Origin: DALYDD01 sp046049705
GTDB taxonomy: Bacteria > Patescibacteriota > Minisyncoccia > Phycocordibacterales > CAIZLB01
Length of the DNA: 10,062 nucleotides
Assembly (NCBI GenBank): GCA_046049705.1
Contig: JBJOQZ010000012.1
Span: forward strand, 1 to 10,062
Reading direction: 5' to 3'
The translations under genes were made by a program, and so were the position numbers. A model generated the notes under the pieces. It searched no databases, was not told the DNA's origin, and was given only the letters and a program-made list of their open reading frames with translations. The stretch's first letter is position 1. Each line of letters starts with the position of its first letter. Positions 1 through 5,845 of this stretch are shown here, in pieces.

Positions 1-1793
1 GCCGCACGACCAATCGTCTGAACAAGTGAAGTCTCCGAACGCAAAAATCCTTCTCGGTCTGCATCGAGGATACCAATCAAAGCGACTTCAGGTAAATCCA
101 AACCTTCTCGGAGCAAGTTTACTCCAACAAGTACATCAAACTCCCCTTTTCGAAGCTCTGTCAGAATCTGAATACGCTCCATGGTCTCTACATCGCTATG
201 TAAATATTTGGCTTTGATATCTTTCTGTTTTAAAAACTCTGTAAGATCCTCTGCCATCTTCTTTGTTAGTGTGGTAGCAAGCGCTCGGTATCCAGCTTTA
301 ACAGTCCTTTCCACCTCAGAGATAAAATCAAAAATCTGACCTGGATAATCTTGCCTTGCCACTGTCCCAAAGATACCTTTTGACCCCTTCTTTTGTTCAA
401 CAACAGGTCTCACATCGAGTACTGGATCGATAAGTCCTGTAGGACGAATAATTTGCTCTGCGATATTTTTACTCATCTCTAATTCATAAGGCCCAGGAGT
501 AGCTGTAGTAAACACTACCTGCCCGACGCGCTCTAAAAACTCTGGAAACTTGAGTGGACGATTATCTGCTGCAGAAGGCAATCTGAATCCGTGGTCAATT
601 AAATTTTTCTTTCGAGATGCATCGCCAGCAAACATACCTCGTAATTGCGGAATAGTTACATGGGACTCATCGATGATAGTAAGGAAATCTGGTGTCCCGT
701 CCGGTTTATGTGGAAAATATGAAAGCAATGTATCTGCTGCTTCTCCCGCTTTTTTACCCGCAAAGATACGCGAGTAATTTTCAATCCCGTTACAATATCC
801 CACTTCTTTGATCATAGCGATATCATAATTTGTTCGGCGCTTCAAACGCTCGGCTTCCAGAATCTTTCCTTCTTTTAGGAGAACCTCAATCCTATCATCG
901 AGTTCAGTTTTAATTTCTTTCACCGCACGCTCGCGCTCATCTTCAGGAGTTACGAAGTGTTTTGCTGGGAAAATGAAAAAAGATTGGTCACCTGTATATT
1001 CTTCAATAATTCTTCTCGTCACTTCATCGATCAAAGTAATGGCTTCAATATTGATTGCATTGAAATTGATACGGTAAATCACCCGCTCCGATACGGGCAT
1101 AATCTCTATACTATTTCCAAGCGCCCGAAATGTCCCAGGGGTAAGATCGGCACTTGTACGCTCATAGTACATATGAATCAGACGACGAGTGAGTTCAAAT
1201 CGATCCATCTTCTCACCAACTTTCAAACGCATATTTACTTTTTCATATTCTTCAGGAGAACCCAAGCCATAGATACAAGATACAGATGCGACAATAATCA
1301 CATCTTTTCTTGTCAGCAATGCCTGCGTCGAGGCATGTCGAAGCCGCTCAATTTCTTCATTGATTTGAGCTTCTTTTTCAATATACGTATCTGATGTCGC
1401 TATATATGCCTCCGGTTGATAGTAGTCATAGTATGAAACAAAATAATGAACTGCATTGTCAGGAAAAAACTCCCGAAATTCTTGCGCCAACTGTGCCGCA
1501 AGTGTCTTATTGTGCGCGATAACAAGTGTCGGTTTACCAAACTGTTCTATAACATTTGCAGCGGTAAATGTCTTTCCTGAACCAGTCACGCCAAGCAGGG
1601 TCTGCATTTCCAAACCTTTTTTAAGCCCTTGTACCAATGACGTAATAGCCGTAGGTTGATCACCCGCTGGTTTATGGGAGGTTTTTATAGTAAATGGCGA
1701 CTTCTGCGTCTCAGAAGATTTAGGTACACGCGATTCTTTATTAGAGCCAGAAGACTTTGCTGGCTCACCTGCTGACTTAGGAGACTTAGGCAT
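1..1793 (-). CDS. uvrB: UvrABC system protein B (UvrB), 3' end cut off by window edge
   Basis: This is the DNA-damage verification helicase of nucleotide excision repair, which is loaded by UvrA and recruits UvrC. About 597 codons are visible. Walker A GVTGSGKT lies at residues 68-75 (1569-1592). It is followed by the tyrosine-rich beta-hairpin (SYYDYYQPEAYI), the DESH Walker B box at residues 375-378 (660-671), and motif VI (QTIGRA) right at the window edge. Roughly the last 130 residues, including the UVR domain that contacts UvrC, lie outside. Walker A sits about 29 residues later than in E. coli UvrB because of a Lys/Ser/Pro-rich N-terminal tail. No ATG, GTG or TTG was seen within that tail, so the ATG at 1793 is the supported start. 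A perfect TATAAT lies 7 nt upstream and there is no Shine-Dalgarno, so the message may be leaderless. No frameshift was seen. Confidence 0.97.
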   Translation of the reverse strand, partial: MPKSPKSAGEPAKSSGSNKESRVPKSSETQKSPFTIKTSHKPAGDQPTAITSLVQGLKKGLEMQTLLGVTGSGKTFTAANVIEQFGKPTLVIAHNKTLAAQLAQEFREFFPDNAVHYFVSYYDYYQPEAYIATSDTYIEKEAQINEEIERLRHASTQALLTRKDVIIVASVSCIYGLGSPEEYEKVNMRLKVGEKMDRFELTRRLIHMYYERTSADLTPGTFRALGNSIEIMPVSERVIYRINFNAINIEAITLIDEVTRRIIEEYTGDQSFFIFPAKHFVTPEDERERAVKEIKTELDDRIEVLLKEGKILEAERLKRRTNYDIAMIKEVGYCNGIENYSRIFAGKKAGEAADTLLSYFPHKPDGTPDFLTIIDESHVTIPQLRGMFAGDASRKKNLIDHGFRLPSAADNRPLKFPEFLERVGQVVFTTATPGPYELEMSKNIAEQIIRPTGLIDPVLDVRPVVEQKKGSKGIFGTVARQDYPGQIFDFISEVERTVKAGYRALATTLTKKMAEDLTEFLKQKDIKAKYLHSDVETMERIQILTELRKGEFDVLVGVNLLREGLDLPEVALIGILDADREGFLRSETSLVQTIGRA

Positions 1794-1800
1794 ATATCCG

Positions 1801-1806
1801 ATTATA
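1801..1806 (-). promoter_or_regulatory. -10 box of uvrB, probable leaderless promoter
   Basis: On the minus strand there is a perfect TATAAT, then 7 nt (CGGATAT), then the uvrB ATG. A -10 box at this distance puts transcription start on or next to the A of the start codon. No convincing -35 element is seen; the best hexamer at 16 nt spacing, CGCACA, matches TTGACA at 3 of 6 positions. Confidence 0.6.
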
Positions 1807-1885
1807 GCGGAAACATGAAAAGTGTGCGAGTGCTGTGGCTTTTTACTGCTTTAGTGTGCAGGATTATGTGTTCAGACAGGGTCAT

Positions 1886-2290
1886 CTATACTTTATAATT
1901 TAGGTCACTTTCTCCGTCTTCTTCGTTGATACCAAATATCTGATCCTCGAGTTTACTTACTCTAAACCACGTCGCATTATTTGTTGCATCTTGTTTTCTG
2001 GTATATTCACGATATTCTTCATCTCTCCGATCCATTCTTTCATTTGAAATCATCCATAATTCGACCATGGTTTTAAATTTATCTTCTTGATGCTCCACCA
2101 AAGCCCCAATATCTCTTGTTCTTTCTAACACCTCTTCTCTTATCAGATGTATATCTTTCTCGAGCAGATCTTTAGTCACATACTTTCCCAATTCCTCTTT
2201 AAATGTTTCTAGTTCATGCTTTTTGACATACGCGGCCAGCTCAGGACTTCTCACAAAATCATTTGCTCTATTTGCTTTTAATGTATTCAT
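1886..2290 (-). CDS. Hypothetical coiled-coil protein, 134 aa
   Basis: I do not recognise this family. The protein is highly charged, with no membrane segment and no signal peptide. From about residue 25 to 120 it is rich in Glu, Lys and Arg with regularly spaced Leu, Val and Met (for example EKDIHLIREEVLERTRDIGALVEH split by charged turns), as expected for long helices or a coiled coil. The tail is acidic (EEDGESD). Short coiled-coil orphans of this kind are common in CPR genomes, but that alone gives no function. The ATG at 2290 has no Shine-Dalgarno. A possible -10 (TATTAT, minus strand) lies 16 nt before it. It is read in the same direction as tgt upstream and uvrB downstream (92 bp away). 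Its upstream region contains the DnaA-box cluster. The stop is TAG, and no clear terminator follows. Confidence 0.7.
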   Translation of the reverse strand: MNTLKANRANDFVRSPELAAYVKKHELETFKEELGKYVTKDLLEKDIHLIREEVLERTRDIGALVEHQEDKFKTMVELWMISNERMDRRDEEYREYTRKQDATNNATWFRVSKLEDQIFGINEEDGESDLNYKV

Positions 2291-2344
2291 ACTTCATATT
2301 TTATTAATAATAGATACCCTGAGTCTATCTTGACGAAGATGAAA

Positions 2345-2376
2345 TTTTGATAAAGAAAAAGATTTTTTAATCAAAA
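2345..2376. repeat. A/T-rich imperfect dyad
   Basis: TTTTGAT at 2345-2351 is mirrored by ATCAAAA at 2370-2376. Between them an A run and a T run (AAAAA / TTTTTT) continue the symmetry. The element is almost entirely A/T, so it would melt easily. It has no GC stem, which makes it a poor intrinsic terminator for tgt. It lies directly beside the DnaA-box cluster. Confidence 0.5.
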
Positions 2377-2391
2377 ATATAAGGCTTGTTC

Positions 2392-2429
2392 AGATTATCC
2401 ACTCTGTCCACAACTTATGTGGATAATCT
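2392..2429. promoter_or_regulatory. Inverted DnaA-box cluster (11-bp perfect inverted repeat)
   Basis: AGATTATCCAC at 2392-2402 and GTGGATAATCT at 2419-2429 form a perfect 11-bp inverted repeat with a 16-bp spacer. Each arm holds a DnaA-type box: TTATCCACT at 2395-2403 on plus (8 of 9 to the bacterial consensus TTATCCACA), and a perfect TTATCCACA on minus at 2418-2426. A third degenerate box, CTGTCCACA (7 of 9), lies between them at 2404-2412 in the plus orientation. No similar box was noticed elsewhere in the window. The site lies between the end of tgt and the start of the coiled-coil gene, so it could be a DnaA-responsive promoter, a DnaA-titrating or reactivating site, or part of an origin. 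An unrelated repressor with this operator is also possible. Confidence 0.6.
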
Positions 2430-2446
2430 ACCCTTTTCTAAATTAC

Positions 2447-3829
2447 TTAATCCTTCTTATACCGCTCCAAAAACTCCTTTTTAAACTCTTCATACTTCCC
2501 TTCCAAGATCGCTTGCCGAATTCGCCTAGTGAGCTCAATCAAAAAATATAGATTATGGACCGATGCCAAAATTGGACCCATCATCTCTTTTGCATGAAAA
2601 AGATGTGAGAGATATGCTCGAGAATACGACGTGAGCATAGGGCAGATGAAATATTCATCAATTTTAGAGGTGTCATCCCGATATTTAGCATTCATAATAT
2701 TTATCTTTCCGTATGAAGTAAAAAGTGTTCCAGTACGGCCATTGCGAGTTGGGAGCACACAGTCAAACGTATCGCACCCTTGCTCTATCGCCATAAAAAT
2801 ATCTTCTGGCTCACCTATACCGAGCAAGTGCCTTGGCTTATCTTTTGGCAAAATCTGATTTACCCAGGTCACTGCTGTACACATATCTTCTTTTGCAAAT
2901 GAGCCTCCGATACAGTATCCGTCGAAACCGTAATTTTGCACTTTAGGTTTTTCGCCTGACACAGAATTCATATGTTCATAGTTCATAGTAGACAAAATCG
3001 TCGCACTCTCTTTTCGCAATTCTTCGTCTCGCCCACCTTGCACTACTGCATATAAAGCTTGTTTATACTCCTGCCCATCAGTGCCGGTAATTATCGCATC
3101 TGAATCATGATGATACTTTAGACATGTCTTGGCCCATCGATGAGTTCGATCCATCGCCTCTTGCTGATAGTGCCGAGGTTCATGTGGAGAGGTACATTCA
3201 TCAAAAGCCACAATGATATCTGCACCGAGATCATGCTGAATTTGAATTGATTTTTCAGGCGTAAAATAATGTGCAGACCCGTCGATAATCGATCGAAACA
3301 TCACCCCTCCGGCATCGATTTTTGCTGGCACCATAGCTTCTTCAGGAATATCTTGATTTCGACTACCGTGACCAGCTTGGCTTGCCTTTTGAGCTTTTGT
3401 TGATTCCGTCTCTTCAGGCATCAAGATTTCGCCAAACTGATTTTTCCCATCTTTATTTTCCTTAACTAATTTTGAAATATTTTTTCCTAGCGCTGCTCCA
3501 AGTGAAAATGCCTGAAAACCACCTGAATCAGTCATAGTCGGACCATGCCACCCCATAAATGCCCCAAATCCGCCTTGAGATTTGATCAATTTTTCACCTG
3601 GTTGTAGATAGAGGTGATAGGTATTTGCAAGGACCACTTCAGCACCGATAGACTTGACAATCTCTGGTGTCAATCCCTTGACAGTGGCTTTGGTACCCAC
3701 AGTCACATAGGCTGGCGTATGAATAACACCATGCGGAGTAGTTAATTCACCAATCCGCAATAAAGGATACCGCTTCTGCAGGTCAGCGATATGTGAGTTT
3801 TCTATTTGTGAAAATGAGATTGATTTCAT
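2447..3829 (-). CDS. tgt: tRNA-guanine transglycosylase with altered zinc site and insert
   Basis: Tgt swaps guanine-34 of GUN-anticodon tRNAs for preQ1, a step of queuosine synthesis. Both catalytic aspartates are visible: D101 in MTDSGGFQ, and the nucleophile D356 in FDCVLPTRNGR. Also present are VAFDECTSP (208-215), VVQGG (262-266), FDGYCIGG (302-309) and YSRAYLSHL (402-410). At 460 aa it is longer than the roughly 375 aa of E. coli Tgt. Most of the excess is a hydrophilic insert at about residues 113-172, between the catalytic loop and the GVMFRS strand, plus a smaller one near 290-299. The zinc ligands, normally three Cys and one His, read F394, C396, L399 and H425, so two Cys are missing. 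The stop is TAA. The ATG at 3829 has no Shine-Dalgarno. A terminator of the upstream small gene lies 43 nt before it, so tgt needs its own promoter, which I could not identify. Confidence 0.93.
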   Translation of the reverse strand: MKSISFSQIENSHIADLQKRYPLLRIGELTTPHGVIHTPAYVTVGTKATVKGLTPEIVKSIGAEVVLANTYHLYLQPGEKLIKSQGGFGAFMGWHGPTMTDSGGFQAFSLGAALGKNISKLVKENKDGKNQFGEILMPEETESTKAQKASQAGHGSRNQDIPEEAMVPAKIDAGGVMFRSIIDGSAHYFTPEKSIQIQHDLGADIIVAFDECTSPHEPRHYQQEAMDRTHRWAKTCLKYHHDSDAIITGTDGQEYKQALYAVVQGGRDEELRKESATILSTMNYEHMNSVSGEKPKVQNYGFDGYCIGGSFAKEDMCTAVTWVNQILPKDKPRHLLGIGEPEDIFMAIEQGCDTFDCVLPTRNGRTGTLFTSYGKINIMNAKYRDDTSKIDEYFICPMLTSYSRAYLSHLFHAKEMMGPILASVHNLYFLIELTRRIRQAILEGKYEEFKKEFLERYKKD

Positions 3830-3847
3830 GTGTTAATTACGTGCGTA

Positions 3848-3862
3848 AAAGCATTAAAGCAT
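3848..3862. repeat. Two 7-bp direct repeats in the tgt leader
   Basis: AAAGCAT occurs at 3848-3854 and again at 3856-3862, an 8-bp period. It lies in the 42-bp gap between the upstream terminator and the tgt start codon. It could be a small operator or chance in an AT-rich leader. Confidence 0.25.
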
Positions 3863-3892
3863 AAATAACAAGACCCCGCGAGTTGCGAGGTC
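3860..3892 (-). terminator. Intrinsic terminator after the 84-aa protein gene
   Basis: On the minus strand the 8-bp stem GACCTCGC / GCGGGGTC (one G-U pair) with loop AACTC spans 3872-3892. It is followed by the T-rich run TTGTTATTTATG (3871-3860). It starts 17 nt past the stop codon of the small gene and ends before tgt, so the two genes are probably separate transcripts. Confidence 0.75.
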
Positions 3893-3909
3893 TGTCAAAA
3901 ATGGATGCC

Positions 3910-4164
3910 CTAAGGGCGATATGCAGCTGGGAGTGGAGCTGGCGCGGGAACAAAGTTCATTTGTTCAAGTCCAGGAAGAACCCCTGCTTGTTGTCCTTGT
4001 ATCCCCTGTGAGAGATCTTGGACAAGTGTCGTCGGTGCATATGCGAGCACCTCTTCGACGAAATGAAAGAACGTCACTGCAGTATGCTCGAAAGCACCAA
4101 ATGCAGTTGGGAGAATGAGTCTGAGGGCAATAATAGTGATAACGAATCCTATTGCTCTGAACAT
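3910..4164 (-). CDS. Small single-pass membrane protein, 84 aa, unknown
   Basis: The family is not recognised. Residues 1-24 form a hydrophobic segment (IGFVITIIALRLILP within it) starting right at the N terminus, either a membrane anchor or an uncleaved signal. A second, amphipathic aromatic stretch follows (TAVTFFHFVEEVL, about 29-41), then a Gln/Gly-rich middle and a Pro/Ala-rich end (VPAPAPLPAAY). I prefer this frame over the overlapping ones because of the clear membrane segment, the dedicated terminator right behind the stop, and a possible -10 (CATAAT, minus strand 4180-4175) ahead of the ATG. An in-frame TAA lies shortly upstream, so the ATG at 4164 is the first possible ATG. There is no Shine-Dalgarno. 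A 7-bp dyad at 4192-4214 sits where a -35 or operator would be. It appears to be a stand-alone transcript. Confidence 0.65.
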   Translation of the reverse strand: MFRAIGFVITIIALRLILPTAFGAFEHTAVTFFHFVEEVLAYAPTTLVQDLSQGIQGQQAGVLPGLEQMNFVPAPAPLPAAYRP

Positions 4165-4191
4165 AATTCTTTAAATTATGGAGAAAGGTGT

Positions 4192-4214
4192 ATATGTGGT
4201 GACGAATCACATAT
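4192..4214. promoter_or_regulatory. Operator-like dyad upstream of the small membrane protein
   Basis: ATATGTG (4192-4198) and CACATAT (4208-4214) form a perfect 7-bp inverted repeat with a 9-bp spacer. Inside it GTGA / TCAC can form an alternative 4-bp stem with loop CGAA. It lies 12-34 bp upstream of a possible -10 box for the minus-strand gene. The same half-site, ATATGTGG, recurs at 4289-4296. It could be a repressor operator or an RNA hairpin; no regulator is identifiable here. Confidence 0.35.
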
Positions 4215-4325
4215 CGTTAGCCTATTGCCAACTCCTCTCTCCCCAGAGAAGAACTTTGCTTTTGTTATAGATTTCTTAAGAAGAGGTCATATGTGGAAGT
4301 GTACGTACAAAGTAGCACCTCACCC

Positions 4326-4362
4326 TAAAACAACAGCGCTCAATCGGAGCGCTGTTGTTTTA
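4326..4362. terminator. Strong bidirectional intrinsic terminator
   Basis: TAAAACAACAGCGCTC (4326-4341) and GAGCGCTGTTGTTTTA (4347-4362) pair perfectly over 16 bp around the 5-nt loop AATCG. The A run before and T run after the GC core make it work in either direction, and the plus-strand exit is the more T-rich. On the minus strand it would end transcripts from the D,D-carboxypeptidase operon and the candidate small RNA. In the plus direction no upstream gene is evident. Confidence 0.85.
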
Positions 4363-4427
4363 TCTTATTATCTAGTGTTTCAGAAAATATGAGGGGTATT
4401 TGACAAAGCGCTTCCTTGAGGAGAGAC

Positions 4428-4444
4428 GAACAATGTCAATGTTC
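4428..4444. repeat. 17-bp quasi-palindrome next to the small-RNA promoter
   Basis: GAACA (4428-4432) and TGTTC (4440-4444) are inverted arms. The spacer ATGTCAA adds further symmetric TG/CA pairs. It lies immediately downstream of the predicted transcription start on the minus strand, a usual operator position. Confidence 0.35.
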
Positions 4445-4452
4445 ACACCAAA

Positions 4453-4481
4453 AATATATCATTAGATACGATTTTAGGCAA
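4453..4481 (-). promoter_or_regulatory. Sigma-70-type promoter with extended -10
   Basis: On the minus strand: -35 TTGCCT (4481-4476, 4 of 6), a 17-nt spacer, and -10 TATATT (4458-4453, 5 of 6) preceded by TGA, forming an extended -10 (TGn). It sits just behind the D,D-carboxypeptidase stop codon and points into the gene-free stretch, not at a protein gene. It is the best-formed two-part promoter I found in the window. Confidence 0.5.
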
Positions 4482-4518
4482 GTTTTGAACCAAGAAATTA
4501 CGCGGTCTGGATAGAAAA

Positions 4519-5838
4519 CTAGAAACTCCCCGTCTCAGTAAAATAGACATTCTTCTCAAGGAAACGAATCAGCTTCATGGCGTCACCTTCTCGGTTTTCA
4601 CTCTTTAGGAGTACGATTGCGATTTGTCGTTTGCCTCCTTTTGCTACCGTGACATCAAAGATAGATGCAGTGGTCCAACGCGATTCATCGATATACCCAT
4701 TTTTCCCTCCAAGGAAAATATCACTATTGAGAAAACGGTTTTTGTTAAACCATTTATGTTTCAAGATGGCGAACTCCCTTACTCTTGTCATATCATACAA
4801 AATAGGAGCATGCTCTTTTATGTATTTGAGTAATTTAAACAAATCCTCTGAACTAGAGACATTTTTTGGATTCAAACCACTTGGATCTTCATAGTATGTA
4901 TCTGTCATTCCAAGTATTGCCGCCTTCTTATTCATTTCTCCCATAAACTCTACACGACCATAAGACTCAGAGATGACTTCTGCGCCATCATTGCTTGATT
5001 CCATAAGTACCGGATACATAAGATCGCCAAGCTTTATTTTTTCACCTGGGACCAATTCTCCTTGCGCTCCATAGGCATTGTATGAATCGCGGGATACAAC
5101 TACTACTTTTTGTAAATCCATTTTTTCATATGCAACAAGCGCGGTCATCAGCTTTGTTACAGAAGCAATTGGAAATTTTTGATTCGCTTGCTTCGACATA
5201 ATCCTCTCACCTGTTTTTATGTCTGCTACATAATAGCCTTGTGCAGTGACACCAAGGTTGCCGATTGTATCTGCATTTGCCACCTTGTACATAGGTGTAA
5301 AATTGAGAGATTGTTCAGAGGTAGCTTTCCCGTCATCTGATCCACGTGGCTCCTCCTCTTCAGATGGTGTATTTGTATTACCTGCATTAGCACCATTTTG
5401 TCCCCCATTTTGTAAAGCCATTTGAGAATTTGGTTTTTCAAACAGTCTATCTTTTACAAGGAGAAAGCCTTGTGTCACCGATGCCATGACAGAGATAATA
5501 ATAATCACCACAATCGCACCCCAGATCATATACGTGAGAGGAGTTGGATTAAATGTATGGTTTTTGATTAATTTAAAACTCAAAGAAGGGTGTGCGAGTT
5601 TTGGTTCATTCATAGCTTTTATGGTGTTTATTCTCGGATCATCTACAAGATGTGATGCTTCAATTTGCCCAACCACTTCATGTGATTCATATTGTCGTGG
5701 ACTTCCAAGATGAGCAAATTGCGGAACTTGATCACGTACAGACTGAGATCCAGATTGAGCCATAGATTGGGTTTCGGATTCTGGTTGAGGTTCTGTATCC
5801 GGGTAGTAGTCTGAGGTAAAAGAAGTATCTTCGTTCAT
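4519..5838 (-). CDS. Membrane-anchored D-alanyl-D-alanine carboxypeptidase, peptidase S11
   Basis: A serine D,D-carboxypeptidase of the DacA/PBP5 type would trim the terminal D-Ala from peptidoglycan stem peptides outside the membrane. Numbering from the upstream TTG at 5856, the nucleophile motif is SVTK (232-235), the second motif SSN (287-289), and the third motif KNG (385-387), where the family usually has KTG. EDPSGLNP (323-330) also fits the family. A membrane segment at about 108-130 follows a roughly 105-residue Ser/Gln/Glu-rich cytoplasmic tail, so this is a type II anchored protein without a cleaved signal. After the KNG domain it ends at once, with no PBP5 C-terminal domain. A frame open to a TTG at 5856 and an ATG at 5847 exists. 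I chose the ATG at 5838 because a perfect TATAAT ends 7 nt before it and overlaps the other two starts. The stop is TAG. Confidence 0.88.
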   Translation of the reverse strand: MNEDTSFTSDYYPDTEPQPESETQSMAQSGSQSVRDQVPQFAHLGSPRQYESHEVVGQIEASHLVDDPRINTIKAMNEPKLAHPSLSFKLIKNHTFNPTPLTYMIWGAIVVIIIISVMASVTQGFLLVKDRLFEKPNSQMALQNGGQNGANAGNTNTPSEEEEPRGSDDGKATSEQSLNFTPMYKVANADTIGNLGVTAQGYYVADIKTGERIMSKQANQKFPIASVTKLMTALVAYEKMDLQKVVVVSRDSYNAYGAQGELVPGEKIKLGDLMYPVLMESSNDGAEVISESYGRVEFMGEMNKKAAILGMTDTYYEDPSGLNPKNVSSSEDLFKLLKYIKEHAPILYDMTRVREFAILKHKWFNKNRFLNSDIFLGGKNGYIDESRWTTASIFDVTVAKGGKRQIAIVLLKSENREGDAMKLIRFLEKNVYFTETGSF

Positions 5839-5845
5839 GTGAATC

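Larger units (their letters stand above)
4326..4446 (-). ncRNA. Candidate small RNA, about 120 nt
   Basis: A promoter at 4453-4481 predicts a start near 4446 on the minus strand, and the 16-bp terminator hairpin at 4326-4362 would end it. In between no protein gene with a normal start is seen. The 5' end carries GAACA / TGTTC arms (4428-4444) that could form a hairpin or be an operator. I see no match to 6S, tmRNA, RNase P or SRP RNA cores. It could instead be just the 3' untranslated region of the carboxypeptidase message with an unrelated promoter-like sequence. Confidence 0.3.
4165..4518. other. Gene-free stretch of 354 bp
   Basis: No convincing protein gene, tRNA or rRNA is seen. It holds, in order: a possible minus-strand -10 (4175-4180), the 7-bp dyad (4192-4214), a repeated half-site (4289-4296), a 10-bp palindrome TGTACGTACA (4300-4309), a strong 16-bp-stem terminator (4326-4362), a 17-bp quasi-palindrome (4428-4444), and a good minus-strand promoter (4453-4481). 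The promoter and terminator face each other so as to bracket a transcript of about 120 nt. Confidence 0.6.

Noticed and set aside
957..1394. Plus-strand open frame of 145 codons
   Set aside because: It lies wholly antisense to the well-supported uvrB gene and resembles no protein.
3830..3871. Possible preQ1 riboswitch before tgt
   Set aside because: The 42-nt leader has no preQ1-I core (no C-rich stem followed by an A-rich tail pairing back); only two AAAGCAT repeats are seen.
3907..3917. GCCC-TAA-GGGC mini-hairpin over the stop codon of the small gene
   Set aside because: A 4-bp stem with a 3-nt loop and no T run; the better terminator lies 15 nt further on.
3965..4210. Second minus-strand frame overlapping the 84-aa gene
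   Set aside because: Its product is rich in His, Cys and Arg without structure, while the chosen frame has a clear membrane segment and fits the terminator.
4018..4392. Plus-strand open frame of 124 codons, Cys-rich
   Set aside because: It runs antisense to the small membrane protein gene and through the 16-bp terminator hairpin, and the protein shows no domain or hydrophobic pattern.
4400..4405. Perfect TTGACA on the plus strand followed by GAGGAG and a 10-codon open frame (ATG at 4433)
   Set aside because: There is no -10 at 16-18 nt, and the 10-residue frame overlaps the quasi-palindrome; too little to call a gene or promoter.
4396..4446. SRP RNA-like AAGGAAGC segment on the minus strand
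   Set aside because: The flanking bases do not form the symmetric loop and GNRA-type tip of the SRP core; only a short string matches.
4476..4518. GGTTCAAAAC on the minus strand as a tRNA T-loop
   Set aside because: No matching T-stem, anticodon arm or acceptor stem could be built around it.
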